Counted from the stretch's first letter, positions 25,825-36,000 are shown. The stretch is DNA of 37,260 bases from Phocaeicola plebeius (GCA_004558305.1 SFDG01000012.1:1-37260), one strand, 5' to 3'. Program-made: numbers and translations. The notes: a model not told the origin generated them from the sequence alone.

Positions 25825-26667
25825 ATGAAAAACTCAATGAAGATAGCAATACTTGGAAACGGACGGATACATCGATGGGCAGGGATGTTGCTTATCCTGG
25901 GCTGTCTGTGTGCCTGCGGACATTCGACACACGGAGCCGGTGCGGAACAGGCCGAGGAAGACAACGTCGAGTCTGTCCGTCTGTTGCAAGGGGTCTGGAT
26001 CGACGAGGACAGCGAAGTGCCTTTCCTGAAGGTGAAGGGCGACAGCGTCTACTTCGCCACCCAGGTCAATGTGCCGCTTCATTTCCGGGTGATAAACGAT
26101 ACGCTGGTGACCTATGGGGCGGAACAGGTGAAGTATCCTATCCAGGAGCTTCAGGGGCATAGCTTCCGCTTTTATACGGCCATGGGTGACCTTCTTTCGT
26201 TGCGCAAGCTGGAGAACGACAGTCTTCCTTTCGGGTCGGTGGTAGTGCCCCGCGACACCTTGGTCCGCGAGGTGCTTCGGAAAGATTCAGTCATTGAGTT
26301 TCAGGGAATCCGCTACCGGGGCTATGCGTACATCAATCCCACCAGCAAGAAGGTGGTGCGCCCTGTCATGACCGAAGAGGGAATCTTCGTGGACAATGTC
26401 TATTATGACAATGTCATTCACATCTGTGTCTATCAGGGTACCCGCCGGCTGTTCGGCAAGGATATCCGCAAGGAGATGCTGTCAGAAATGGTGCCGGAAG
26501 ATTTCCTTCATTCATCCATCCTGTCGGACATGGAGTTTGTCGGTGTAGATACCCGTGGCTATCATTACCTGGCCACGCTCTGTGTGCCCGATGCCTCGTC
26601 CTGTTACAATGTGATGGTCGATGTTTCGACGGCAGGTGAGCTTAGTTATCAGATTCGTTTACAATAA
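25825..26667 (+). CDS. DUF4738-type lipoprotein
   Basis: The 280-residue protein has an N-terminal basic stretch, a hydrophobic segment and a lipobox-like LCAC with Cys31 as probable lipidation site, followed by GHSTHGAG. The mature part is beta-rich (QGVWIDEDSEVPFLKVKGDS, DTLVTYGAEQVKYPI) and matches my recollection of DUF4738 proteins of Bacteroidetes; function unknown. An upstream TTG at 25801 is rejected because the promoter box lies inside that extension. ATG at 25837 (MKIAILGNG) is an alternative. It is separated from serB by 18 bases and is probably its operon partner. Confidence 0.8.
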   Translation: MKNSMKIAILGNGRIHRWAGMLLILGCLCACGHSTHGAGAEQAEEDNVESVRLLQGVWIDEDSEVPFLKVKGDSVYFATQVNVPLHFRVINDTLVTYGAEQVKYPIQELQGHSFRFYTAMGDLLSLRKLENDSLPFGSVVVPRDTLVREVLRKDSVIEFQGIRYRGYAYINPTSKKVVRPVMTEEGIFVDNVYYDNVIHICVYQGTRRLFGKDIRKEMLSEMVPEDFLHSSILSDMEFVGVDTRGYHYLATLCVPDASSCYNVMVDVSTAGELSYQIRLQ

Positions 26668-26685
26668 GCATTTATAGATTTATTC

Positions 26686-27921
26686 ATGGAACAAGCAACC
26701 GAACTCATACTGATACGCATCCACGGCATGGACCGCCCGGGACTGACGGCCTCCATCACCGAAATCCTTTCGAGATACGAAGTGGACATTCTCGATATCG
26801 GCCAGGCCGACATTCACAATACGCTTTCGCTGGGCATCCTGTTCAAGTGTGCCGAGAAAGATTCGGGGAATGTCATGAAGGACCTGCTCTTCAAGGCTTC
26901 CGACCTTGGAATTAACCTCCGTTTCTATCCTGTCGTCCCCGGAGAGTACGAGGAGTGGGTGAACATGCAGGGCAAGAACCGATACATCCTGACCTTGCTG
27001 GGAAGGAAGCTCACGGCGGAGCAGATTGCCGGTGCCACTGCCTTGCTGGCCGAGCAGGGACTGAACATCGATGCCATCCGCCGACTTACGGGCCGTGTGC
27101 CCCTCGACGAGCAGTTGGCCAAGGTGCGTGCCTGTATCGAGTTCTCGGTCCGTGGCACTCCCCGCAACCGCGAAGAACTGCAGCGCAAGCTCATGGAGCT
27201 GAGCTCGTCCTTAGGGATGGATTTCTCGTTCCAGCAGGATACGATGTACCGCCGTATGCGTCGCCTCATCTGTTTCGATATGGATTCCACCCTCATCGAG
27301 ACGGAGGTCATCGATGAACTGGCGATGCGTGCCGGTGTGGGCGACCAGGTGAAGGCCATCACGGAACGGGCGATGCGGGGAGAAATCGATTTCAAGGAGA
27401 GCTTTACCGAACGGGTGGCCTTGCTGAAGGGACTCGACGAAAGTGTCATGAAGGACATTGCCGAGCACCTGCCCATCACGGAAGGAGTGGAACGGTTGAT
27501 GTACGTGCTGAAGAAGTACGGCTACAAGATTGCCATCCTTTCCGGCGGATTCACCTATTTCGGCAATTACCTCAAGCAGAAGTTCGGTATCGACTATGTC
27601 TATGCCAACAACCTGGAGGTGGAGGACGGGAAGCTCACCGGCCGTTACAAGGGGGATATTGTGGACGGACGCCGCAAGGCCGAACTGTTGCAGCTGCTGG
27701 CCCAGGTGGAGAACGTGGACATTGCCCAGACCATTGCGGTGGGCGACGGTGCCAACGACCTGCCGATGCTGTCCATTGCCGGACTGGGTATCGCGTTCCA
27801 TGCCAAGCCCAAGGTGAAGGCCAATGCACAACAGTCCATCAGCACCATCGGGCTGGACGGCGTGCTGTATTTCCTCGGCTTCAAGGATTCGTATCTCGAC
27901 GAGGAGGCCAACCGTAAGTAA
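26686..27921 (+). CDS. serB: Phosphoserine phosphatase with two ACT domains
   Basis: The 411-residue protein combines two ACT-like regulatory domains (about 5-85 and 98-175, HGMDRPGLTASITEIL and LLGRKLTAEQIAGA) with a HAD phosphatase domain (about 192-405). The HAD motifs are FDMDST (Asp198 nucleophile, Asp200), AILSGGF, the lysine region after YKGDIVDGRRKAELL, and VGDGANDLPM. It catalyses the last step of serine synthesis, O-phosphoserine to serine. The ACT domains suggest allosteric feedback by serine (family knowledge). The length is normal for the two-ACT SerB form. It sits between the DUF4738 gene and rhlE. Confidence 0.96.
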   Translation: MEQATELILIRIHGMDRPGLTASITEILSRYEVDILDIGQADIHNTLSLGILFKCAEKDSGNVMKDLLFKASDLGINLRFYPVVPGEYEEWVNMQGKNRYILTLLGRKLTAEQIAGATALLAEQGLNIDAIRRLTGRVPLDEQLAKVRACIEFSVRGTPRNREELQRKLMELSSSLGMDFSFQQDTMYRRMRRLICFDMDSTLIETEVIDELAMRAGVGDQVKAITERAMRGEIDFKESFTERVALLKGLDESVMKDIAEHLPITEGVERLMYVLKKYGYKIAILSGGFTYFGNYLKQKFGIDYVYANNLEVEDGKLTGRYKGDIVDGRRKAELLQLLAQVENVDIAQTIAVGDGANDLPMLSIAGLGIAFHAKPKVKANAQQSISTIGLDGVLYFLGFKDSYLDEEANRK

Positions 27922-27950
27922 TGAAACCATCAATTTAAAGAAAAGACATC

Positions 27951-29204
27951 ATGAAGTTTTCAGAACTGAATTTAGAAGATAGTGTGCTGGATGCCCTCGA
28001 TGCCATGCAGTTCGAAGAATGCACGCCGGTACAGGAACATACCATTCCGGTCATTCTCGAAGGCAAGGACCTGATAGGGGTGGCCCAGACCGGTACGGGC
28101 AAGACGGCGGCCTACTTGCTGCCGGTCATCAACCAGCTCAGCAAGGGGGGCTATCCCGAGGAGGCTATTAATTGCCTGGTCATGGCACCTACCCGCGAAC
28201 TGGCCCAGCAGATTGACCAGCAGATGGAGGGTTTCTCCTATTTCATGCCGGTGTCCAGCGTGGCCATCTATGGCGGCAACGACGGCATCCGCTTCGAGCA
28301 GGAGAAGAAGGGTCTGACACTGGGAGCGGATGTGGTGGTTGCCACACCGGGCCGCCTCATCAGTCACCTAAGTCTGGGCTATGTCGATTTGTCACGGGTG
28401 TCGTTTTTCATTCTGGATGAGGCCGACCGTATGCTCGACATGGGGTTCTACGATGACATCATGCAGATTGTGAAGTATTTGCCCAAGGAGCGTCAGACCA
28501 TCATGTTCTCGGCTACCATGCCCGCCAAGATTCAGCAGCTGGCGCAGAACATCCTGTGCGACCCGGTGGAAGTGAAGCTGGCGGTTTCCAAACCGGCCGA
28601 GAAGATCATCCAGGCGGCGTATGTCTGCTATGAGGCCCAGAAGTTGGGCATCGTGCAGAGCCTGTTCCGTGACCAGGCTCCCGAGCGGGTCATCGTCTTC
28701 GCTTCCTCGAAACTGAAGGTGAAGGAGGTGGCGAAGGCACTCAAACGGATGAACCTGAATGTAGGGGAAATGCATTCCGACCTGGAGCAGAGCCAGCGGG
28801 ACGAAATCATGCACGAATTCCGGAACGGACGTATCAACTTGCTGGTGGCCACTGATATTGTGGCCCGAGGGATTGATATCGATGACATCCGCCTGGTCAT
28901 CAACTACGATGTGCCGCACGACTGCGAGGACTATGTCCATCGCATCGGTCGTACGGCCCGCGCCAACAACGACGGGTGTGCCATCACCTTCGTCAACGAG
29001 AACGAACAGACCCGGTTCAAGCAGATTGAGGATTTCCTGGAAAAGGAAATCTATAAGATTGCAGTTCCCTCCGAACTGGGTGAATCGCCGGCCTATAATC
29101 CCCGAGCGGGAGCTGCCCGCAAGGGAGGAGGCGGACGGAAGAAGGGTGCTTCGGGCGGAGGCCGCAGGCGCAGTGGCGGGCGTTCTGCCAGCAAGAAACA
29201 GTAA
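27951..29204 (+). CDS. rhlE: DEAD-box ATP-dependent RNA helicase, RhlE type
   Basis: The 417-residue helicase shows the full motif set: Q motif (FEECTPVQEHTIP, about 21-33), motif I AQTGTGKT (45-52), Ia PTRELAQQ, GG, TPGR, motif II DEAD (156-159), motif III SAT (187-189), ARGIDI and motif VI HRIGRTAR. The C-terminal tail (about 385-417) is rich in glycine, arginine, lysine and serine (RKGGGGRKKGASGGGRRRSG), typical of RhlE-like enzymes that act in ribosome assembly or RNA decay. It follows serB by 29 bases and is closed by a strong terminator. Confidence 0.95.
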   Translation: MKFSELNLEDSVLDALDAMQFEECTPVQEHTIPVILEGKDLIGVAQTGTGKTAAYLLPVINQLSKGGYPEEAINCLVMAPTRELAQQIDQQMEGFSYFMPVSSVAIYGGNDGIRFEQEKKGLTLGADVVVATPGRLISHLSLGYVDLSRVSFFILDEADRMLDMGFYDDIMQIVKYLPKERQTIMFSATMPAKIQQLAQNILCDPVEVKLAVSKPAEKIIQAAYVCYEAQKLGIVQSLFRDQAPERVIVFASSKLKVKEVAKALKRMNLNVGEMHSDLEQSQRDEIMHEFRNGRINLLVATDIVARGIDIDDIRLVINYDVPHDCEDYVHRIGRTARANNDGCAITFVNENEQTRFKQIEDFLEKEIYKIAVPSELGESPAYNPRAGAARKGGGGRKKGASGGGRRRSGGRSASKKQ

Positions 29205-29221
29205 GACAAATACATGCAGAA

Positions 29222-29268
29222 GTCGGTGTGAAGAGGGCTGTAAGATGCCGCGTTCACATCGACTTTTT
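29222..29268 (+). terminator. Rho-independent terminator of rhlE
   Basis: GTCGGTGTGAA (29222-29232) pairs with TTCACATCGAC (29253-29263), an 11-bp stem with one G-U pair, followed by TTTTT (29264-29268). Confidence 0.85.
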
Positions 29269-29337
29269 GGTTTAAAAACCCCCTTTTTCTTGTTCTATAT
29301 CATGAAAACATGCTAAAAAACATATTTTTCGCCTTAT

Positions 29338-29372
29338 TTTGTAGGCGTGAATCTCCAAAACCCCTATCTTTG
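29338..29372 (+). promoter_or_regulatory. Promoter of the thioredoxin-like gene
   Basis: TTTG (29338-29341) and TATCTTTG (29365-29372) are 23 bases apart, slightly longer than ideal. It predicts transcription from near 29378 and a leader of about 108 bases that contains paired elements. Confidence 0.65.
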
Positions 29373-29376
29373 CAGC

Positions 29377-29462
29377 GGTTTCTTACAGGAGGCAGGAGCT
29401 GCGGCTCTGCCTGAGACAAGCAATGTTCCGGGTTGAAACCACTGTGAAAGGCAGTTCCCGGA
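29377..29462 (+). promoter_or_regulatory. Structured 5' leader, possible cis-regulatory RNA
   Basis: Four pairings are visible. GGTTTC (29377-29382) pairs with GAAACC (29435-29440). A hairpin at 29391-29411 pairs GGCAG with CTGCC and continues AGC/GCT around a TGCG tetraloop with one bulged G. TCCGGG (29427-29432) pairs with CCCGGA (29457-29462). ACTG (29441-29444) pairs with CAGT (29452-29455). The first and third pairings interleave, so they form a pseudoknot or two alternative states. I do not recognise a known riboswitch; a lone CTGAGA resembles the TPP element but the rest does not fit. Confidence 0.45.
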
Positions 29463-29486
29463 TAGTATTAACTAAAATCAAGTTAC

Positions 29487-29984
29487 ATGATTAAAAGTGT
29501 AAAAGGGGTTTTTGTTGTATTAGTGTTCAGTTCCTTTCTCTCTCTTTCCTTCGAGAAAGAGAGTGTATCGGCAGAACGACTGGTTCCCGGAGATCTGGCT
29601 CCGGAATTGGTGCTCTGTAATCAAGTGCAGCCGCTCAGCCTGCACGATGCTGCCGGACGGTATACGTTACTGAGCTTTTGGGCAAGTTATGATGCAGCGT
29701 CCCGAGCACAAAATGCTGCATTGAGTCATCAGGTCGGCCAAGACGACCGGGTGAAGATGATTTCTGTTTCATTCGACCGGTATGCGTCCGTCAGCAAGGC
29801 CAGCATCCGTCAGGACGGTCTTTCCGAGGCCGATTGCCACATTGAAACAGAAGGTACAGGTTCAGCCGTCTTTCAGGCATATCACCTGGAACAGGGATTC
29901 AAGAATTACCTTCTCGACCGCGAAGGGAGAGTGGTGGCGATGAACATCACTCCGAAGGAACTGGCTTCCTACCTTCATGAATAA
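29487..29984 (+). CDS. Exported thioredoxin-fold (TlpA-like) protein lacking CxxC
   Basis: The 165-residue protein has an N-terminal export signal (MIKSVKGVFVVLVFSSFLSL) and a TlpA/AhpC-type thioredoxin fold: GDLAPELVLCNQ, YTLLSFWASYDAASRAQN, VKMISVSFDRYAS, and a C-terminal YLLDREGRVVAMNITPKEL. In ordinary TlpA proteins the active site reads WASWCPPCR; here it is WASYDAASR (residues 65-73), so both redox cysteines are replaced. It is unlikely to be a disulphide reductase and may bind a partner or ligand. It is monocistronic, with its own promoter, a structured leader and a strong terminator. Confidence 0.85.
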   Translation: MIKSVKGVFVVLVFSSFLSLSFEKESVSAERLVPGDLAPELVLCNQVQPLSLHDAAGRYTLLSFWASYDAASRAQNAALSHQVGQDDRVKMISVSFDRYASVSKASIRQDGLSEADCHIETEGTGSAVFQAYHLEQGFKNYLLDREGRVVAMNITPKELASYLHE

Positions 29985-29989
29985 GAAAA

Positions 29990-30024
29990 AAGAGACAGTT
30001 GGGGATACTGTCTCTTCTTTTTTT
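29990..30024 (+). terminator. Rho-independent terminator after the thioredoxin-like gene
   Basis: AGAGACAGT (29991-29999) pairs with ACTGTCTCT (30007-30015) around a 7-base loop, with an extra A-T pair at the base, followed by TCTTTTTTTT. Confidence 0.9.
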
Positions 30025-30121
30025 AGACAAACGCTATTGCCTAATCGCCTGCACTCACTTTCGCAAGCGGGCACAAACTATCAATCTATTACTATGAAAA
30101 ACGTCATATAAACGTTTGTCT
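30025..30121. repeat. Distant inverted repeat in the thioredoxin-addB intergenic region
   Basis: AGACAAACG (30025-30033) is repeated inverted as CGTTTGTCT (30113-30121). A smaller hairpin (AAACGT / ACGTTT with a 7-base loop) sits next to the right arm near 30100-30118. The strip between has no open frame that I can support. From 30122 to 30173 there is only an A/T-rich tract, including two T runs. Confidence 0.4.
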
Positions 30122-30173
30122 TTCGGAGTTTGTTCACGGAACCCCCATTTTTTTTTCGATTTTTTTTTTGCAG

Positions 30174-33050
30174 TCATCGTCCGCACAGGCGGCGGAAGTC
30201 GCAGTACTCGCATTTTTCTTCGATGTCGGTGGGCGTAAATGGGAGGCCGGGATGGAACATCTGTTCCAGCAGCTCGTTCAGCGCCTCCCGGAAGGCTTCT
30301 TCGTACCGCGCAAAATCGAAGACGGGTTCTTTCTCCTTTCGCGCTTCACCCATCTGGATTACTGGGGAGTAGTTTTCTCCGGCTGCCTGGTGGATGTAGA
30401 GCAGCGACGGGGCCACCTGCAGGGAGATGTTCGCTTCCCGCAGCTTCCGGCTGACAATGGCGGCGTAGAGGAAGGTCTGGAAGACATAGCCCGACCGTTT
30501 CTTGTCGGGGGTGAACAGGGAGGCAATGGAAGCGGGAATGTCGGGCTTGCCGCCGGTCTTGTAGTCCACGATGCGGAACACGCCGTCCTTGCTGTCAATG
30601 CGGTCGATGATTCCCCCGATACGGGTGTACAGCTGGGGCAGGCCGGGAATCGTCAACTGAACATCTTCCTGGACGAACTTTTCAGACTGCACGAAGGTGA
30701 AGGGGGCATACTGGCGGTCGTGGCGCAAGAGCTGGCGCACATAGCGCAGGATGACTTCGGCATTCACCAACTGCGTACCGTCGTATTCCGGCTGCACATC
30801 GGGGGCTACGTGGAAGAACAGTTCCTTGAATCCGTTGTCTACATAATTGCGCAGCCGCACCTCGTCTTTCAGCAGGGCATCCAGGTCGGTCGGCTGGATC
30901 ACCTTGCCATGCGCTGTCAGGTCTTTGTAGATGTGTTCGGCGGCATAGTGGAAAATGCTGCCGAACTTGGCGGCATCCACTTCGGCGGTGACTTCGTCGG
31001 GGGCGGTCAGCTGGGCGACATAACGCAGGTAGAATTTCAAGGGACAATCCAGGTAGGTATTGAGGGCCGTGGGCGAAAGCAGGGCTTTCGGGTTGTTCCG
31101 GAGGTCGAACAACTCCACCATCCGCCGCAGGACGGCAGGTGTCTTGACGGCTGTCATCGGTGCGCCGCTATGGGGGGACTGGCCGGCTTGGAGCTGCAGG
31201 CGTCGGACGGGGTGGTCCCATTCCACCAGGAACTGGAGTAGGAAGCGCGACATCTCCCCTCGGTTGATGCCGTCGGAAGCAGTGTTGTACATCAGGGTCA
31301 CTTTCTCGGCCCGTTGCAGGAGGCGGTAGAAATAGTAGGCATATACCGCTATCTTGTGGTCAATAGTGGTCATACCGAAGGCCTTCCGCAGGTTGTAGGG
31401 GATGAAGGAGGCATCGCCGCCGGTCTTGGGCAGCTGTCCTTCGTTGACCGACAGAAGGAGCAGATGGCGGAAGTCCAGGTTACGGGTTTCCAGTACCCCC
31501 ATCACCTGTAGCCCGATAGCCGGCTCTCCGTGAAAAGGGATAGAGGCATTGCCCATTACGCGGGTAACAAGGCGTTTCAAGGTGCCGGGCTGCACCGACA
31601 GGTCGCCGCTTTCAATCAGGCGGACGAACCGGCAGGTCCGGGTGTAGGCCTGGAACAGGGCTTCCCGGTACAGCTGGTCGTACGTGGCATCGGAGGCTGC
31701 CGTTTCGTTCCGGTAGCGGCAGCCCACGGCCTGCAAGGCAGCTGCCACTTGTCGGCACATCTGCAGCGGGGTTTCGGCAGGGGTGAACAGGGCCGTCAAT
31801 GCCTCGTCCTTCTGCAGTTCGGACGGGAACGGATAGAAGCGGTTGTCGGCCGTCAGTGTGTGCAGCAGTTCTCCGGCCAGGGGAGAGAGCAAGTGGGTGT
31901 ACGGGTGCTTCAGTACGCTCAGTACCTCGTTGTAGAGATAGCGTCCGGTGTGCGGACGATATCCGTCGGTGTAGAGGTTCAACAGGGTGCTGACGAAACT
32001 GTAGGCCGGGGTGTGGGAGAGGGGGAATCCCATGGTCACGTTCAGGTGCCGTACATTCTCGGGCAAGGCATGAAGGGTCGACTGCAGCAGGGATTCGTTG
32101 CAGAGCACCACGGCAGTTTCCTTTTCTGGAGTGGTCAGGTTTTCGCGGAGCCATTGGGGCAGGTAGCGCACCTGTCCGTTCTCCGTGGGCGATTCGATGA
32201 ACGTCACCTCTTTGGGCCGGTCCAGGTGGCTGAACGATGCTGGGGGCAGTTCGGCCGGGAAATCGCGTAGGTTCCGCCGGATGAATTCGCCCGCCTCGTG
32301 CGGGCGGCGGTTCAGGTAGAACGTGTCGTAGTCCCAATAGAACAGGGCCTTCCCCGCCTGCTGCAGGCGGCTGAACAGGCGGTGTTCCACGCGGTTCAGC
32401 ACATTGAACCCCACGAACACGTAGGTCCTGTAGGGCAGTTGCTCCGTGTCGAGTTCCTCAATGACCCGCCGGTAGAGCATCCCCTCGTAAGCTATCTGCT
32501 GGCTGTCCAGCAATGCTTTGAACTCGGTGTAGATATCCCCTAATGCCTCCCAGAGGGAGATGAACCGCCGTTTCAGTTCGGTGGTCTGCTCCATCGAGAA
32601 ATGGTGGAAAAACTGGCTCAATGCTTCCCGCTGCCCCTCTTCGAGGAACTCGTAGTGGTCGGTCAGGGCATTGAGGTCCTTGAGGTTGCTGAACAGGGCA
32701 TCGGTGTCCACCAGGTTCTTGTCGGCATCATCGAAGTCACTGATGAGCAGTTCGCCCCAGAAGTAGAAGTCATCCAGGGTTTCCTGGCTGCCGGTCGTCC
32801 GGGTAAAGACCTTGTAGAGAAGACAGACCAGTTGGATGGGGTCGCCTACGGTGAGCGAGGAGGCCGAGCGGAAAAGGTCACTGATACTGATATAGGCAGG
32901 CGACCACACGGGATGGTCGGTTTCGCGGGCCAGGCATTCGTTGAAGAACAGGCCGGCCCGTTTGTTGGGGAAGACCAAGGCCACGCGGCTGAGGTCGCCG
33001 CCAGTCTTTTGGTATAAATCGTGTGCTACTTGTTGCAGGAATGTTTCCAT
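30174..33050 (-). CDS. addB: AddB-type helicase-nuclease subunit with Fe-S cluster nuclease domain
   Basis: The 958-residue protein has an N-terminal degenerate helicase-like region (VFPNKRAGLFFNECLA, in place of a Walker A motif) and a C-terminal PD-(D/E)XK nuclease with GGIIDRID and IVDYKTGG (Asp829, Lys831). Four cysteines surround the nuclease, Cys669 (YLDCPLKF) and Cys947, Cys950, Cys956 (CEYCDFRRLC), the Fe-S staple of AddB-type proteins. With AddA it resects double-strand breaks and loads recombinase, the functional equivalent of RecBCD. It starts 45 bases after addA. Confidence 0.92.
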   Translation of the reverse strand: METFLQQVAHDLYQKTGGDLSRVALVFPNKRAGLFFNECLARETDHPVWSPAYISISDLFRSASSLTVGDPIQLVCLLYKVFTRTTGSQETLDDFYFWGELLISDFDDADKNLVDTDALFSNLKDLNALTDHYEFLEEGQREALSQFFHHFSMEQTTELKRRFISLWEALGDIYTEFKALLDSQQIAYEGMLYRRVIEELDTEQLPYRTYVFVGFNVLNRVEHRLFSRLQQAGKALFYWDYDTFYLNRRPHEAGEFIRRNLRDFPAELPPASFSHLDRPKEVTFIESPTENGQVRYLPQWLRENLTTPEKETAVVLCNESLLQSTLHALPENVRHLNVTMGFPLSHTPAYSFVSTLLNLYTDGYRPHTGRYLYNEVLSVLKHPYTHLLSPLAGELLHTLTADNRFYPFPSELQKDEALTALFTPAETPLQMCRQVAAALQAVGCRYRNETAASDATYDQLYREALFQAYTRTCRFVRLIESGDLSVQPGTLKRLVTRVMGNASIPFHGEPAIGLQVMGVLETRNLDFRHLLLLSVNEGQLPKTGGDASFIPYNLRKAFGMTTIDHKIAVYAYYFYRLLQRAEKVTLMYNTASDGINRGEMSRFLLQFLVEWDHPVRRLQLQAGQSPHSGAPMTAVKTPAVLRRMVELFDLRNNPKALLSPTALNTYLDCPLKFYLRYVAQLTAPDEVTAEVDAAKFGSIFHYAAEHIYKDLTAHGKVIQPTDLDALLKDEVRLRNYVDNGFKELFFHVAPDVQPEYDGTQLVNAEVILRYVRQLLRHDRQYAPFTFVQSEKFVQEDVQLTIPGLPQLYTRIGGIIDRIDSKDGVFRIVDYKTGGKPDIPASIASLFTPDKKRSGYVFQTFLYAAIVSRKLREANISLQVAPSLLYIHQAAGENYSPVIQMGEARKEKEPVFDFARYEEAFREALNELLEQMFHPGLPFTPTDIEEKCEYCDFRRLCGR

Positions 33051-33095
33051 CGTTGGTTCTTTTGGGTTGGATAAGTGGTAAGAAAGTAGGAAGAC

Positions 33096-36000
33096 TCACG
33101 AGAGGGTGACAGGCTCTATTTCGTTGCGGAACACGTACCAGAGGTATCCCTCCACGTGCGGATAGCCCATCCCCTTCAGCAACTGCATGTAGTCGCTGAC
33201 CTGTTGCTGGTAACGTTCTTTCGGTTTCCCGAACTTGAAGTCCACGACGACCACCTTTCCCCCTTTCATCATGACGCGGTCCGGCCGTTGGGTCTTTACT
33301 TGGCCGTCCGCATCGGTAAAGAGGATGGAACACTCGTTGTAGAGGGTCCAGCTGCCGTCGTACCAGCTTTTTACCTGAGGGTGGTTCAGTGCCCACTCGG
33401 CCAGTTGGCGCACCTGCTGTTCCTGCTGTTCGGTAGCAATGACCCCCTCAAAACGCAGGCGGGCCAGGGCCTGTGTCAGGTCGCTGGCCTGGCCGATTGA
33501 GGCGAAGACGGCATGCAGCAACTGTCCTTGGCGGATGTACTGCCGGCTGGCGGCTTCTTCTTCTTCGTCGCCTTGCAGGAACGCAGCCGACTGGTTCGAC
33601 TGGCGGAATTCTACGTGTGTCTGTAACGACTCGATGCGCAGGGCCACAGCAGTCCCCGGCGTCGTCAGCCGGTTGCCCGATGTAGGAGCGGTCGGGGCTT
33701 TCGAGGGACAGAGTCTTCCCAGTTCGTAGCTCAAGGACTCATCGTCCGCTTCCTCCGGATCCGGATGCTGCAGGTCCAGCTCCTGCTCCATCCGGGGCAA
33801 GGCCTCCGCCAGCAGTTCCGACACCGTGTTGCGCTGGTTCTGCTTCCCCCATACGATCAGGTTCTTGCAGGCGCGGGTAAAGGCCACATAGAGGAGGTTC
33901 AGGTTGTCCACCCAGAGCTGTAGCTGCTCCTCGGTATAGCTGCTCCGGAAAATCGAGGCTGCCATGGTAGCCGAGTAGTTCACGGGGACCAGGTCCAGCT
34001 CGTCGAACGGGGCGATACCTTGTCCCTTTCCGTCAGGAGTACACCATATCAGGTGATTGAATGTCTCGTTCTCCATCTTCCAGTCGCAGAAAGGCAGCAG
34101 CACGGTGTGGTACTCCAGCCCTTTCGACTTGTGGATGGAAAGAATGCGGATGCCCTCCAGTTCGCCCGAAGGGATGGTTTTAGCCCCCATCTTTTCGTCC
34201 CAGTAGGTCAGGAAGGCGGTCGGGTCGGACGAGTGGTCCGTCAGGTACTGCGTCACGGCATCGTAGAAGGCACAGAGATAGGCATCCTGGTGCTCGATGG
34301 CCTGCAGGCCGAAGAGGTCGAACAGGCGCTCCAGTAATTCATAGAGGGGCAGGAGCCGCAGGTCATTCTGCTGCAGCAGGAAAGCGGCAGGCAGGTAGTG
34401 GTCCGGATGGTCCAGCAGCAGGAGGCTGCGGTCGATGGGGCGGTGCAGGATATCGCACTGGTAGGTGAGGGCCAGCCGTCCCAGGGCAATCCGGTCGTCG
34501 GGTTGCGTCAGGTAGCGCAAGGCATCCATCATTGTGTTCAGGGCGAGCGAGGCATCCAGCCGGAAAGCTTCGTCCGACACGATGCGGAAGGGAGTATGCT
34601 GCTCGAAGTAGTCGGCGATGGTAGGAATGGTACGGTTCTTTCGTACCAGGATCGCGATGTCCGAGGTCCGGACACCGCTATCCACCAGTCGGCGGGTTTC
34701 CTGGGCCAGTTCGTACAGTTGCGTCTCGGCGTAAGGATGGGCATCGGTGTCGGCCAGGAACCGCAGCCGCACGAATCCTTGTTCGTCTGGTTGGGCCGTA
34801 CGCTGGCGGACATCGCTATAGGCGGCCTCCAGTTCCTCGCAGGCAACGCCATGTTCGTTCTGGAAACGCTCGGACAAGACCTGGCAGGCGGCACTGAACA
34901 AGGCATTGTTGAAACGAACGATGCGGGCCTCGCTGCGCCAGTTGGTGTCCAGCGTACAGGGGCGGATGCGGAAGGCAGGGTCGTTCCCGATACCAGCCAG
35001 GATTTTCCAGTCTCCGTTGCGCCAGCGGTAGATGCTCTGCTTGATGTCGCCCACCAGCAGGCTGCCCTCTTTCTGTGCCAGGCTCTCTTCCAGCAGTAGG
35101 CGGAAGTTTTCCCACTGCATCCGCGAGGTGTCCTGGAATTCGTCAATCATCACCGTGTCGATGGTCGTACCGATTTTCTCGTAGACAAACGAGGCATCTC
35201 CTTTCTGAATGAGGCCGTGCAGCAAGGCATTGGTGTCCGACAGGAGGAAACGGCCGTGCAACTGGTTCTGCAGGCGAACTTCGCGGTCGATGTGCGCCAG
35301 CAGCCGCAAATGGTTCAGGTATCGCAAAGTCAGGTCACACGAGTTGAGGATGCGTAGGTTGTTCGGACGAAACTTTTCCGCCGTCTGCAGCAGGGGAATC
35401 AGTTCGTTTCCTGCCAGCTGGAGGATGTTGCTGCGATGGGGAGATGTCTTCGTGGTCCACTCCTCCGGACTCGACAGGCATTTCATGACGGTTGCATTGC
35501 AGACATCGTCGCTCAGCTTTCCGATGGCCAGTTTGTTGAAATAGCTGCCTATCCCGCGACTACCGCTCTTCAGGTCGTTGGGCGAGAGTCCGTTCAGCTC
35601 CAGCATACCCTTGAACTGGTCGGCAAATCCTTTCATCTGTTCCAGGGCTTCGGTTCGCAGTTCCTCCAGCTGTCGACGGAAAGAAGGGATGAACGACGGG
35701 TCTTCCAGCCGCTGGCGTACCTGCGCCCCCTTTTCGATATACTGCTCGTTGAAAATGTTCTGTCCGAACCCCTTCACCTCACGGGCCATCTTCCAGCTCT
35801 TGTCACTGGCAATCCGTTCCTCGATGAAGTCCAACAGCCACGACAGCACCGGCGAGCGTCTGTCCAGCTTTTCGATGAGCGAATCCACCGCATCGTCCAG
35901 CACCTCCGCATTGTTCAGCTCGATGGACAGGTTGGCTCCCAGTTCCAGTTCGCGGGCCAGGTTCCGCATCACCGACTGGAAAAACGAGTCGATGGTCTCT

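Noticed and set aside
29391..29462. TPP or cobalamin riboswitch, suggested by CTGAGA and CCACTGTG in the leader.
   Set aside because: Only isolated hexamer-level matches are present. The other conserved TPP elements and the B12 box are absent, and the downstream gene is not a vitamin gene.
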